Assembly: GCA_033032175.1 (NCBI GenBank)
Contig: CM065319.1
Coordinates: forward strand, 15,721,018 to 15,785,017
DNA from: Saturnia japonica
Taxonomy: Eukaryota; Arthropoda; Insecta; Lepidoptera; Saturniidae
Length of the DNA stretch: 64,000 nucleotides
Direction: 5' to 3'
The translations under genes and the position numbers were made by a program. This document shows, one piece after another, positions 1 to 11,200 of the stretch; the first letter of the stretch is position 1; every line of letters begins with the position of its first letter. The notes beneath the pieces were generated by a model. That model was given only the letters and a program-made list of their open reading frames with translations, made no database searches and was not told where the DNA came from.

Positions 1-1
1 T

Positions 2-868
2 CTGTTTATGCTAGCTGTAGTCGACCTCAGGTCCTACGGAGAGTTCTTCAACTACGCTTACAATTGGCAGTACGGAGTCGGCTGTAAGGTCGCCGGATTC
101 CTTTCAGTTTTCTCCGGGCAACTGTCAGTGATTACCCTAACAATTGTTACGTTAGAAAGATGGTTCGCAATAACGTATGCAATATATTTAGAGAGGCGAA
201 TCTCTCTAGCAGCTGCAGCGAAGATAATGCTCGGCGGATGGCTTTTCTCTATATTAATGGCCGGGATGCCTTTGATCGGAGTTTCTGATTATTCGTCGAC
301 TTCAATTTGCTTGCCGGTTGAAAGTAAGGACATCGGAGATGGGATATATCAAGGTGCATTATTTTTAACAAATGCTATAGCATGGGTCACTATTGTGGTA
401 TGCTATGTCCAGATATATAGATCTTTGGGGGGCGGTGGGGAGAATTACGGTGGGAGGAGGGCTGCTGCGGCCGCTGAACGGCGCATAGCGAACAAGATGG
501 CTTTGTTGATCGGCACGGATTTGCTTTGTTGGGCGCCAGTAGCATTTTTCGGTGTGACCGCGTTAGCGGGTGTGCCTTTAGTTGACGTAAGCCACGGAAA
601 AGTCCTGTTAGTTTTCTTCTACCCGTTAAACGCTTGTGCGAATCCATTCCTATACGCAATATTGACAAAGCAATACCGTAGAGACCTCCTGACGCTCATA
701 GCAAGAACTGGTACATGCAATTGGTTGGTAGAGAAGTATAAGCTAGCGGCTACTCCACCCCCCACTGCTAATACAAATCCGTCTACACCGGCGCAGTTGC
801 TTCCATTAGTGGATTACCAGAGAAGTCAATCGCAAGTCAGCAAAGAGAACAGTGAAATTAAAATATAA
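2..868 (+). CDS. Lgr1: LGR1-type glycoprotein-hormone (thyrostimulin) receptor, 3' part
   Basis: C-terminal 288 residues of a rhodopsin-type seven-helix receptor; the frame is open to the left edge, so the leucine-rich ectodomain and first helices lie outside the window. Seen: end of TM2, extracellular loop 1 with the conserved NWQYGVGC cysteine, TM3 ending in VTLERWFAIT (ERW replaces DRY, as in TSH/FSH/LH receptors), TM4 GGWLFS, loop-2 SICLPVE, TM6 KMALLIGTDLLCWAP, TM7 FFYPLNACANPFLYAI with the NPxxY-type motif, then LTKQYRRDLL and a tail of about 65 residues. These match type-A LGRs, which bind GPA2/GPB5 and signal through Gs at the plasma membrane. Intracellular loop 3 carries an unusual Gly/Ala-rich insert (GGGG then AAAAA). 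Convergent with the zinc-finger gene; stops are 228 bp apart. Family assignment is strong; the LGR1 label rests on the 7TM part only. Confidence 0.93.
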   Translation: MFMLAVVDLRSYGEFFNYAYNWQYGVGCKVAGFLSVFSGQLSVITLTIVTLERWFAITYAIYLERRISLAAAAKIMLGGWLFSILMAGMPLIGVSDYSSTSICLPVESKDIGDGIYQGALFLTNAIAWVTIVVCYVQIYRSLGGGGENYGGRRAAAAAERRIANKMALLIGTDLLCWAPVAFFGVTALAGVPLVDVSHGKVLLVFFYPLNACANPFLYAILTKQYRRDLLTLIARTGTCNWLVEKYKLAATPPPTANTNPSTPAQLLPLVDYQRSQSQVSKENSEIKI

Positions 869-999
869 ATTTATAATAAGGACTTATTATTATATGATTA
901 TTAATTAAGACTTTGTAGTTTTAATAATCGTTCCCAGTTATACAATGAAAGACAAATGATATGATCTCATATTAATAATATTTGGAAAAATATCTGTGT

Positions 1000-1060
1000 A
1001 ATAAAAATAACACTGTAGTCTCAACAGATTTAAATAAAAAATGTTATATTCTGTAATAAA
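1000..1060 (+). terminator. Poly(A) signals for the LGR1 transcript
   Basis: Three AATAAA hexamers at 1000-1005, 1033-1038 and 1055-1060, 130-190 bases after the LGR1 stop. Which is used is not known. On the minus strand an ATTAAA at 1075-1070 could serve the convergent zinc-finger gene, so the two 3' UTRs may overlap. Confidence 0.5.
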
Positions 1061-1096
1061 TACTTTTCTTTTAATATCATAACACCATATTATTGA

Positions 1097-2914
1097 TCAA
1101 CTTAAAAATAGATGACAGCTGTCATCTAAACTATTTAAAACACTATTGTCAATATACTCTAATACTAATTTATCACCTTCAAGTAAAACCTCTTGATCCA
1201 TCAAATCACTAACTTCCAAATCCATTTTTACAGGGCTAACGCAATAACCATCTAACTGTCGAAACACTCTTAGCTTTACAACACCTATTTTATTATTTTC
1301 ATTTTTAACATTACAATATTCACAAATACTGTCTATACATCTGCCAAGACTCCATTTTCTGTCTATGAAAATTGGTACAGTATCTTTCAGATCTGGATCT
1401 AAAGTGACCGTTCCTAATTTAACAATATGATCTTCATTTAGGACTATTCTGACAGACTTTGCTGTCATTTGTAATGGTTTTTTAATAGAGAAATATACTC
1501 TATCCATGACTGGTACAGTCTTAGGACCAATGGCTTTCTGTTTTATCCTCATTAGATGTATTTTTGAGGCTGTTTTCACCTTTGATGTAGACTGTAGAGC
1601 TTTCCGAATATTTTCAGTAATCTGAAAAAAAAATGTTAACTTTAACTATAAGACTTAACCTAAAATTCAGCATTCAATTGAAAATCTTCCGGACTGAATA
1701 GTCAACACTGAATATGTTCTAACTGTATTCTTGATAGTTCAGTCGTATATGCTTATCAGTGTAAAAAGAATATTTAAAAAATTATAACATTTTATGTGTC
1801 TTTAGAAATACCTTACCTCATTCTATAATTTATACTGTAATGTTTTTACCATTATATATGAAAGTGTTTTTGATATATTAAACAGACATTTTCCAGATTT
1901 AAAAAAAATTCAAATGAAGACCTTGGCCAGTCTTGTTAAGTTGATGGGCAGGGCCTCCATCCATATGAGTGGGATCGGTAATTGGTGCCAGGGGTGATAA
2001 AAGGACTTTTTTAATGGTGTGAAGGTGCAACATTCTAGGTGTACTAAAAACTTATTTTTTAGTGATAACAGTAATCTATTACTGGGCTAATTAAATACAA
2101 TTGATCAACATAGGCTGATGTAAGTGTGTGTGTGTGTGTGTGAGAGTCAAAAGGTCTGTATTGTGCAGTAAGCCACATAGGAGAACCTAATTAGCAGAAA
2201 GGTATAGTATGTATGAGCAAATAGTTGGTTGATTCACAATGATGACATTGGAGCTCTCAATGATGATTTCCTGTCTAAAAGTTGTGGTTGGCAATAATGT
2301 ACACTGGTCATACCATCATAGTCCTTAAGAGTATCAAGTTATCATCTGCACACCCTAAGATAGGGCTAAAGTTCTCTTTGTGATTGGTTACAGATGTATG
2401 AATGGACACCTATTACAATTACTTTAAAAAATAAAGCACACACCTTCTCCTGTAAATGTTTGTTAGCCTCCCGAAATTGTCTCCTTGGTGCTTCAAACTC
2501 TTCTATTTTCGCTGTCATAGTTTCATTATCTATCTCTGGACAAGAACTACAACAATAAACTTGACCAGTTAGTTTGTTATTAGTGTATCTACCGCAGAAG
2601 TTTCCATTGTTATGAAAAGATGTACTCACGGATGAAACCGATGGTCGACACAGAAATGTTTTTTACATCTTTCTACAGAGCATCTCATGGAGATTCCCTT
2701 TACGGCAGCCTTTCTCTGAACATCTGAAGATATTGCTATCATTTTTGAAGTTAATTTCCTTAGGTTTCGGCGACAGTTCGCATTCACCCGATAGGCAGTG
2801 ATTGGTGAAATGCTCGCGGCAAAATGTTTTACTACATTTACATTGTAGAGGCAAGAAATCTGTTTGATTACAAAGTGTAAATTCGCAGTTTTCACCTAAT
2901 GTGGGAAATTCCAT
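1097..2914 (-). CDS. ZFAND1: ZFAND1-like protein with two AN1 zinc fingers (frameshifted)
   Basis: Three coding exons on the minus strand: 2914-2630, 2546-2444 and 1621-1097. Donors are GTGAGT and GTGTGT; acceptors end TTGTAG and TTTCAG. The start is the ATG before EFPTLGENCEF. Exon 1 encodes AN1 finger 1 (C-x4-C ... CKCSKTFCREH) and most of finger 2 (FRCSEKGCRKG ... HFCVDH). Exon 3 encodes the ubiquitin-like C-terminal domain (VYFSIKKP, FIDRKWSLGRCID, LVLEYIDN), as in ZFAND1, which in other eukaryotes recruits p97 and the proteasome to stress granules. One extra base near 2668 (between CRK and CKKHFC) shifts the frame and makes a TAA at 2665-2663; without it the exons give 304 codons including the stop (303 aa; human about 268). 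Either an assembly indel or a real lesion. Identity is strong; intactness is uncertain. Confidence 0.85.
2124..2143. repeat. (GT)n microsatellite in ZFAND1 intron 2
   Basis: About ten GT units. The rest of the 822-base intron (1622-2443) is AT-rich and shows no gene or recognisable element. Confidence 0.9.
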
Positions 2915-3322
2915 ACCAGACAGATAAACAAACACAAACTTATGAACCCGGAAAAATTAATAATATGATTATATTACATACAAAAACAATAAAATAATTT
3001 ACAATACAAAAATATTTTTTGTAAAATCACTTTATATGACAGTGACAGGTGGAAACTAGACATAGGAAATATAATATTTCATTACGCCACGTACATAATT
3101 GCGCCAACTCAGTTTACTGTGACAGTTGTGCAAGCACACTTAATCTAAATGTGTTAGCACATAGTAGGGTTCACAACCTGAAGAGTGGCAGCTATCGTAC
3201 CAGAAACGTAGAACTTGTAATTTACGCTCCGGAGGACCTTTTTAGCTCCCTTTTTCCGCCATGAACCCCGTTAGCGACCATTTTTTTAGAAATTCCTAGA
3301 ATTTATATATCGCACGACAATC
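2915..3322. other. Upstream region of ZFAND1
   Basis: Sequence 5' to the minus-strand zinc-finger gene; it should hold its promoter and 5' UTR, but no core motif is convincing. A 71-codon open frame at 3049-3264 (+) has no recognisable domain and was not called. Confidence 0.35.
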
Positions 3323-4045
3323 ATGAGCTATAATGCATGCGATTATCGTACGGTTGTGAGTCCTGGCGTACATACTTTCGCTTACTTCCACAGCTGTAAT
3401 TTGCTGTGGGGTTCAGCAGCTGAGGTAGATACCATATTTATATTACAAAAACAGTCAATTCGTGCAATTTACAACCTAAAATCTCGTGAATCACTAAAGA
3501 ACAAATTTCAGGAATATAATATCTTATCTTTGCTCTCCCAATACATCCTCGATAGCTTAATGTATATTCGTAAAAACTTAGTCAAGGTAGATTTTGTCAA
3601 AGATCATCACAATACTAATACTAGACATAGAGATAAATTAGTCGTACCGTGTTTTAGACCAATTAGGTCCAATAAAAGTTTTTTAGGTAATAGTGCCAGG
3701 TTTTATAATAAGATCCCGATGCATATTACTGATTTACCGGACAACATATTCAAGGACCATGTCAAGCAAGATTTACTGTCTAAAGGTTATTATAGGGTGG
3801 ACCATTATGTGATTGATAGTGATGTCTGGAAGTGACTCCCTCTCTGTGCATCCACTAAATTATTATTATTGTAACTGTTATATTAACATTTGTACAGTTG
3901 ACAAAAAAAAGATAAACCCGATCGAGTTTCTTACCGGTTCTTCTCGATGTCTGGGACGTTTTCCGAGCCGGCAGTAGTGATTTGACGTCCATAAGTGCCT
4001 TCTTATTCTTAGGGCCTAAATTGAATAAAGATTATTTTGATATTT
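3323..4045 (+). mobile_element. LINE 3' end (C-terminus of reverse-transcriptase polyprotein)
   Basis: The frame 3323-3835 encodes a fragment typical of the region after the RT domain in CR1/L2/Daphne-like non-LTR retrotransposons: LLWGSAAEVDTIFILQKQ, SIRAIYNLKSRESL, a KLVVPCFR-like segment and RFYNKIP, ending SDVWK then TGA. A 3' UTR follows to about 4045, ending GAATAAAGATTATTTTGAT, a typical LINE 3' terminus. No palm domain is present, so the copy is 5'-truncated and dead. Its last bases and the flanking DNA are duplicated at 6359-7750. Clade placement is from memory of motif style only. Confidence 0.75.
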
Positions 4046-5202
4046 TTTTTGCGACATGGCACGTACTTGAGTTAGCTCAATGCCCCGGACGCGGACGGTG
4101 CAGTAAGTTGCGCTTGAGCTATTGAATTGACACAAGGAATTTTGCTGAGTTACCTATGTCTACTGGAAACTAATTGAAAATTTTTGTGCCTATGAAGTAA
4201 GTGCATTGTAAATATAAACTAAGAGCATACATTCTGGGATCCCACAAAAACTCCCTAGAAAGTTCTAACAAGGGAGCCACCATTTTGTTAGGATAATGAA
4301 ATCGTCATAAGACAGGACACATTATTCACTTGATAATGGCAGTAATAGTCTTCATTAAATAGGACTATAGAACTGCCAAGTTATGGAGAAAAAGAAAATA
4401 ACTAGTGTAATAATTTCGCATGTGTTTGTCACTACGCAGCTCAGGAGTTATTTATATCTCGTACACTTATTTTACTAATAGTATTGACAATTCTTTATAC
4501 CGTATCAATTGAGGAATAACATGTATAAAATTTTGAGCAAAATCGGCTGAAAATTATTATTCTATACTGCGACTTCGGATGTATTCTTGTCATTGACCAT
4601 TTTTAGAGTCTATCAACTACTGATTTCCGTCTACAATATTTCACCAGTATCAGTTGAGAGTTAATGAATTTTTTTTTTTTTGCGGTATATAAAAGTATTA
4701 TTGGCAATTATTACAGCCCATCAATTTTTGAATTACTTATACTCCCTGTTTCAATTATCTCTTAAAAGTTAGCCCCTCAGAAATTTGTTTTCTAATTTTT
4801 ATTTGTACCCACCATTAGTTCGTCGTTTGTTCTTATCTGTTCGTCATAAATAATCGTTTGTTAGTATCTTATTTATATATTTAAAAAAAAACGTCCGTCC
4901 TCTGGTTGGGTTAGGTTAGGTTTGACTTGTGTTATGAAACAGCGGGAGACTTGCGGGAGCGGCCGTCGGGCCGGCCACCGCAAAGTAACCGGCTAATGAC
5001 AATGAAGTGACAGTTCTTTGGCCGCGAGTATAATATGTTTAGCGAAACTTTATCGTTAGAACAAACGTAAATAAATATTTGAAGACTCATAAAAATATAA
5101 ACGATATCTACAAATAAAAATTTGAAAATTAGAAAAAAAATTGTGGATGGTAACTTTTATGAGCTGTTGTAATTCTAATATCTTTTACTATTATAATAAT
5201 TC
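3807..5202 (+). repeat. Composite direct repeat, copy A
   Basis: About 1.4 kb nearly identical to 6359-7750. It contains, in order: the LINE stop codon and 3' UTR; a MITE-like piece (about 4055-4165, ending GCTGAGTTACCTATGTCTA, related to 48978-49202); one copy of the dispersed 'GGGATCCCACAAAAACTCC' element (about 4200-4410); and AT-rich DNA with a GC-rich island (4905-5020). Several different element pieces are copied together, so this is a segmental duplication and not two independent transpositions. Confidence 0.85.
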
Positions 5203-5215
5203 ACAACAGTCGGGG

Positions 5216-6248
5216 TACGACCGATTATGACATATAGCTGCGTTGTGTTCGCACGTATGTCAAGATATAATTGGAAACGCTTACAAGCCATCCAGAATAG
5301 GTTTCTTCACCGCCTTACCGGGCGCCCCTTGGTATGTTCGTATGGAGGATCATCTCCATAGAGATATGGACCTTCCTTCGATACATGCCTATGCCAAACA
5401 CCTTTCTCGCTCTTATTTCGACACCGCGTTGAACCACGCGAATCCCTTAATCAAAGCGGCAACTTCATATGTTCCCGACCCCAATGCCTGCCGGAGTAAA
5501 CGCCGGCCGCGTAATATCTTCACTGACCCGCTCGACCAAATCGAAACAGCTAACGCGTTCTACGCCACCATCTCTCCAAACAGAGCGTGCCACCGCCCAC
5601 GCCCGCGTAACCACCGTTCTCGTCCGCAGAGGACGGGCGGTTAACTTCGCTCCCGCACACCCGTCACGTCCACCCTCTCTAGCGGCAACCCAAGCCTAGG
5701 TCCGTTCCTCGGTGTGAAGCCCTTGGGTCAGGCAGCCGCCCGCGCGATACTAGTGACACTATACGTGCAACACTTAGCTACCCACATACAACATTACACA
5801 CGTATGAACACACACACGTGCACACCACACAGGTACATAGGTTCTGTAAGGGACCTTTTTTTTTCTTTTTTTGCGCTAGTTAGACTAATGCGCTAGTTAG
5901 TGTAGAAAACCCATTCCGATTATTAAATACAACATATGCATGGTCCACTCCTTCCTCCCAGGAGGAGGGGAACGTGCATATGAGTATATGTTACTTAGTT
6001 CGAATTCTCTTAGGATTAGGGAATTAGTTAGATCGCGACCTTTTTGCATTCGCGACGACTGCCCGAGCCGATGTTCGGCCACTCTGGCACTCTCGTGCGG
6101 GTCGTCACAAACTTTCGCGGCTGAGTGCCCTAAGTGCTCGCCCCCAAGTCCGGTGAAGCTGTAAAAGCCGCAGCGGCTCTGTTTTTGGATAGGGCCCCTA
6201 AGGCTAATAGAGTAGTCAGTTCAAAGAAAAAAAAAAAAAAAAAAAAAA
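5216..6248 (+). mobile_element. 5'-truncated Jockey-clade LINE with poly(A) tail
   Basis: Encodes the last part of a Jockey-type RT polyprotein: RPIMTYSCVVFAR, WKRLQAIQNRFLHRLTG, then in the next frame GAPWYVRMED, LHRDMDLPSI, HANPLIKAATSY and RRPRNIFTDP. There is a one-base frameshift near 5320. A long 3' UTR ends in a run of about 25 A (6224-6248). The insertion is bounded by a 13-bp target-site duplication, ACAACAGTCGGGG, at 5203-5215 and 6249-6261. The element begins directly in coding sequence, a 5' truncation typical of target-primed reverse transcription. Similar 3' ends lie at 20195-20320 and 29480-29725. Confidence 0.9.
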
Positions 6249-6358
6249 ACAACAGTCGGGGCAGCTGCCCGCCAGACATAGCACCCGTCTGGCCGGGGGT
6301 CCTCCCTTTTCTATGGCGGATGAGGAACTTTACTCTCTGTTCCTCACACCTCCGCTAA

Positions 6359-7750
6359 ATGTGAATGATAGTGATGTCTGGAAGTGACTCCCTCTCTGTG
6401 CATCCACTAAATTATTATTATTGTAACTGTTATTAACATTTGTACAGTTGACAAAAAAAAGATAAACCCGATCGAGTTTCTTACCGGTTCTTATCGATGT
6501 CTGGGACGTTTTCCGAACCGGCAGTAGTGTTTTGACGTCCATAAGTGCCTTCTTAGGGCCTAAATTGAATAAAGATTATTTTGATTTTTTTTTTTTGCGA
6601 CATGGCACGTATTTGAGTTAGCTCAATGCCCCGGACGCGGACGGTGCAGTAAGTTGCGCTTGAGCTATTGAATTGACACAAGGAATTTTGCTGAGTTACC
6701 TATGTCTACTGGAAACTAATTGAAAATTTTTGTGCATAAGGCATTGTAAATATAAACTAAGAGCATACATTCTGGGATCCCACAAAAACTCCCTAGAAAG
6801 TTCTAACAAGGGAGCCACCATTTTGTTAGGATAATGAAATCGTCATACTCATAAGACAGGACACAATATTCACTTGATAATGGCAGTAATAGTCTTCATT
6901 AAATAGGACTATAGGACTGCCAAGTTAGGAAGAAAAAGAAAATAACTAGTGGTGTGCTCGCTATTTCGCATGTGTTTGTCACTACGCAGCTCAGGAGTTA
7001 TTTATATCTCGTACACTTATTTTACTAATAGTATTGACAATTCTATAAACCGTATCAATTGAGGAATAACATGTATAAAATTTTCAGCAAAATCGGCTGA
7101 AAATTATTATTCTATACTGCGACTTCGGATGTATTCTTGTCATTGACCATTTTTAGAGTCTATCAACTACTGATTCCCGTCTCAATATTTGACCAGTATC
7201 AGTTGAGAATTAATGAAAAAAAATTTTTTTGCGGTTTTATAAAAGTATTATTGGCAATTATTACAGCCCATCAATTTTGAAATTACTTATACTCCCTGTT
7301 TTATCTCATAAAAGTTAGCCCCTCAGAAATTTGTTTTCTAATTTTTATTTGTACCCACCATCAGTTCGTCGTTTGTTCTTATCTGTTCGTCATAAATAAT
7401 CGTTTGTTCGTATCTTATTTATATATTTAAAAAAAAAACGTCCGTCGTCTGGTTGGGTTAGGTTAGGTTTGACTTGTGTTATGAAACAGCGGGAGACTTG
7501 CGGGAGCGGCCGCCGGGCCGGCCACCGCAAAGTAACCGGCTAATGACAATGAAGTGACAGTTCTTTGGCCGCGAGTATAATATGTTTATCGAAACTTTAT
7601 CGTTAGAACAAACGTAAATAAATATTTAAAGACTCATAAAAATATAAACGACATCTACAAATAAAAATTTGAAAATTAGAAAAAAACAATGTGGGTGGTA
7701 ACTTTTATGAGCTGTTGTAATTCTAATATCTTTTACTATTATCATAATTC
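6359..7750 (+). repeat. Composite direct repeat, copy B
   Basis: Second copy of the 3807-5202 block. Homology starts at the last codons of the LINE frame (NDSDVWK stop) and ends at ATAATTC. Differences from copy A are scattered substitutions and small indels, including a three-base insertion near 6846 and loss of a few bases near 6433. Confidence 0.85.
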
Positions 7751-7958
7751 GTTTAATATCATTGATGTAGGGGATGAACTGAGCTCGTACACAACTAGTT
7801 ATTTCCTCTACGATTGTTTTAAAGTCTGGCCAATAAAACATACTACAAAAAGTATACGGCAAATTGAAAAAAAACTGGCACCACATTGTAAATACAGAAA
7901 AAATAAATACTTTTTTGGATTTCAATAAGGCATTAAATTTTTTTTTACAAAATCACTT

Positions 7959-7964
7959 TTTATT
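7959..7964 (-). terminator. Poly(A) signal for valyl-tRNA synthetase
   Basis: AATAAA on the minus strand about 240 bases past the ValRS stop. The region 7751-8202 is AT-rich 3' UTR and flank with no other gene seen. Confidence 0.5.
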
Positions 7965-8202
7965 GTTATAACATAAATAAATAAAAAATCAAGAGGTATT
8001 AAATCTTAAATCTAAAAGTTCATTTTTAAGTTAACAAAATTACTCAAAATAATGAGTAGTTAAAAGGATTTTGCATTTTATACAATATTGCTACGTTTTT
8101 GCATTCAACACAGGATAAAAAAACATAATAACGCGACATTTTGTATTGTTTTTGATAATTTACTATCTATGGTAACAAAATAAAGCCTACATTACTCCAT
8201 CG

Positions 8203-11200
8203 TTACATAAGTTTTAATGTTTCGACGGCGGCTTGTAATCTCTCGATTTCTCCTTGTGATTGTAATAATTTTTCAGAGTTACTCTTTTGAACATCTGCGG
8301 GAACTTTCGTGGTGTAATCTTCTGCCGCCATCGCTTGCTGAAGTTTGTTTATTGTCTGTGATAAAGTTTCCTTCTTTTTTTCCAACTTTGTGATCTCTTT
8401 TTGTGGATCAATCAGGCCCTGGAATATGAGATTATTATTCGATGAATCAGAATTCTGTTGCCTAAAATCTTTACAAAGAATTTTATATCTCATCAATAAA
8501 TCAGTTCACAAAGGATAATAATACAAATTCTTGTAGAAAATTCCACACTACAAAAATGTCCTAAACTTACTCCATGAAAATGTATCAAGGTAAGTTCAAT
8601 TTACTATAAAACATTTTTTTCACTTTTCAGGTGAAGTTATAAAACTTATCATAAAATGGTATGAGACCTTTTTTATACATTATTTTACTGTGAAGAAGTA
8701 GTCTTTAAAATTGCATGATGGTTCTTAGTTATTTGAGCTATTATTGAGCTCAAACTTCCACAGAATTTTTTATTCATTATTTTGAGTACATAATAGAAAC
8801 GAAATATTTTTCAAAAAAAAAAACCTTTTTTGTTACCGATATTTTTTTTACAAAACTTATTCACACACTATTAAATTCCCATTTTTTAAACTACTTTTCC
8901 TTCTGTATATTAATTCTATGTTAATATGATTACTTTGTCTAACCTTCAAGACCAGGTGTAGCTCGATCTTATCAGACACTGTAAGTATGGAACAACCAAT
9001 CGGGGGTTGCTCCTCGCTCAATTCACTGTTCGCTAGTGACTGCAGACTTCTGAACAGAGCCCGAAGCTCATCAACTTTCAGCTCTGGTGAAATGATGAGG
9101 TGGGCAATCGTCTTCTGCTTGTTGGTAAGGTTGTATTCGGAACGAGTCGAGCGGATTAAGTGCACCATTTTAAGTACTGTTTCCACTGTGGTTTCGAGCT
9201 CTTCAGAACGCCAAGGTGTATCGACATCCTACAGAAAAAAATATCTAATTATATTACATGTCCAGTTCTTTTTTATCATACATGGTCGACTATTTTTCAG
9301 ACCCTAGAATACAATTTTCTATATTTATCAACAATAAATATAATGCAGAATAAATAATTTCTGAATTAAAATTACATTCCTTTTTTGCTTATCTCATTAA
9401 TTCTTATTTCTTCTGTTTTGAAGGTGGGCAATATGGAAGTGTTCCAGGAAATTCAACGCATAAGGTAGTGAATTCAACGCATAAGGTAGTGAAAAAGGGA
9501 ATTAAAGTTTGTATGGAAATTCGTCATTTTTTAAGATAGATTAGTATTTAGCAGTTCAGTTAGTAAATAAGAAAGATGGGACATAACTCAACTATAAAGC
9601 GAGCGAAGCCGCGGGAAAAGCGCTGGTTATTACTATATTTATAATAAATTACAGTAAAGCAGCAGTCATGATTCCAACTGTTCTTAACATCTTTTATGAG
9701 ATATTTTACTCCGAGACTTTGGTTTTTCTGATATTATCAATAAAAGCTGTCTCGTAGCAGTTCTTACCAACAGAAGTTTTATTTAACCTTTTACAGCTTC
9801 ACCGCTGAAATTCAGTGACTGAATGTTATGTAGAGTGTGTATGTATGTAGAGTATGAATGTGGCTATCTTCACCATCATAAATCAAGAGATATAGCAGAC
9901 AACTTAATAGTGTAGACTTTTTGTTACAATGTGTGCGCGCATCGTAAATGTTCCCTTGTTTTATACAACTAATGTGGCAAACAAACATACGTCCCACCTG
10001 ATGGCAAACGGCCACCGTAGCCTATAGGTATCACTAGCGCTTTACCAACCATGAAGCCCCTTACCCCAAAGAGCTCTGGGACACACCAATAGGTTATTTG
10101 GCTGCGTTTTTCTGTAGAATGGAGGTATTCCACCGGTCAGACTGTCCCAAAAAGAGAAAATTCTCCGTGCCCTACCTTTCTCTCATCAATTTTCAATAAC
10201 GTCTCTAAAGAATAAGTTGAACAAGACAATTTTTAACTAAAAAGAAAATCAACTTAAATAATTTTGAGAAGTCCCTGGTATATTTTCGAAATCTACAGTG
10301 CAATGTCCATGGAATTAAAATGGGATCACTCTTGAGGTATCCCTCTTTCCAACGAAAAATCGGTTCATAAACAAAGAAGTTATGGTTAAACCACCAAAAA
10401 AAAAAAATTCATTCAAATAATTGAGAACCTATAAAAACATACACACTTACAGTAGGATAAATAGCAACACAGATTGACGGGCAGCTGGTGTCTTTCCTCG
10501 GCAAACGTTGGTACAACTCCTCGGTGACGAACGGCATGAATGGGCTGAGCAGTTTGAGACCATATTCCAGTGTGGTGTAGAGGGAACGGCGAGCTGCCAC
10601 CTTCTCTGAATCAGTACCTGACGCGAACACTGGCTTTAAGTACTCCTGGAACCATTCATCGATATTCAATACATTTATCGGCCCTCAGTGTTTAGGAAAA
10701 TTGATGTTTAAAACACATGTCAGTGGAATGAGTTAGGAATGAAATAATCCGAAGTCTTCTTTCTTCTTTTCTTCCTAACTTAGCAACTAGTCCTCTTTGT
10801 TGAAAACCATTACTGCCATTACCGAGGGAATATAGTGTTCAGTCTTATGACGATTTTAGTATCCTAACGAGATGGTGGCACCCTTGTTAGAACTTTCTAG
10901 GGAGTTTATGTGGCATCTCAGAATTTATAGTCCGTTTATTTCTAATCCACTTAAATTGTGCACAAAAACCAAGCTTTATTATTCAATATGCCACCTGTAT
11001 TACATAATATAGGGTCAAACAACACTTTATGAATAAAAAACAAAAACGACTGCATGACAATTTGAGATTTCTCCAAAAATTCAAGCAGAAGTCATATAAT
11101 TTTAAGTTTAGGGTTATGTTCGTAACAAGCGCGTGCGGAGCCGCGGGTACTCCACTAGTTATGTATAATATTGGCGGTATTTTTTTTTCGTTATTTTGCA

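Noticed and set aside
390..668. 92-codon minus-strand open frame
   Set aside because: Antisense shadow of the LGR1 transmembrane coding sequence.
4905..4935. Telomere-like gggttaggttagg words
   Set aside because: Only two or three units (ggttgggttaggttagg), present in both duplicate blocks; too short to be insect telomeric (TTAGG)n.
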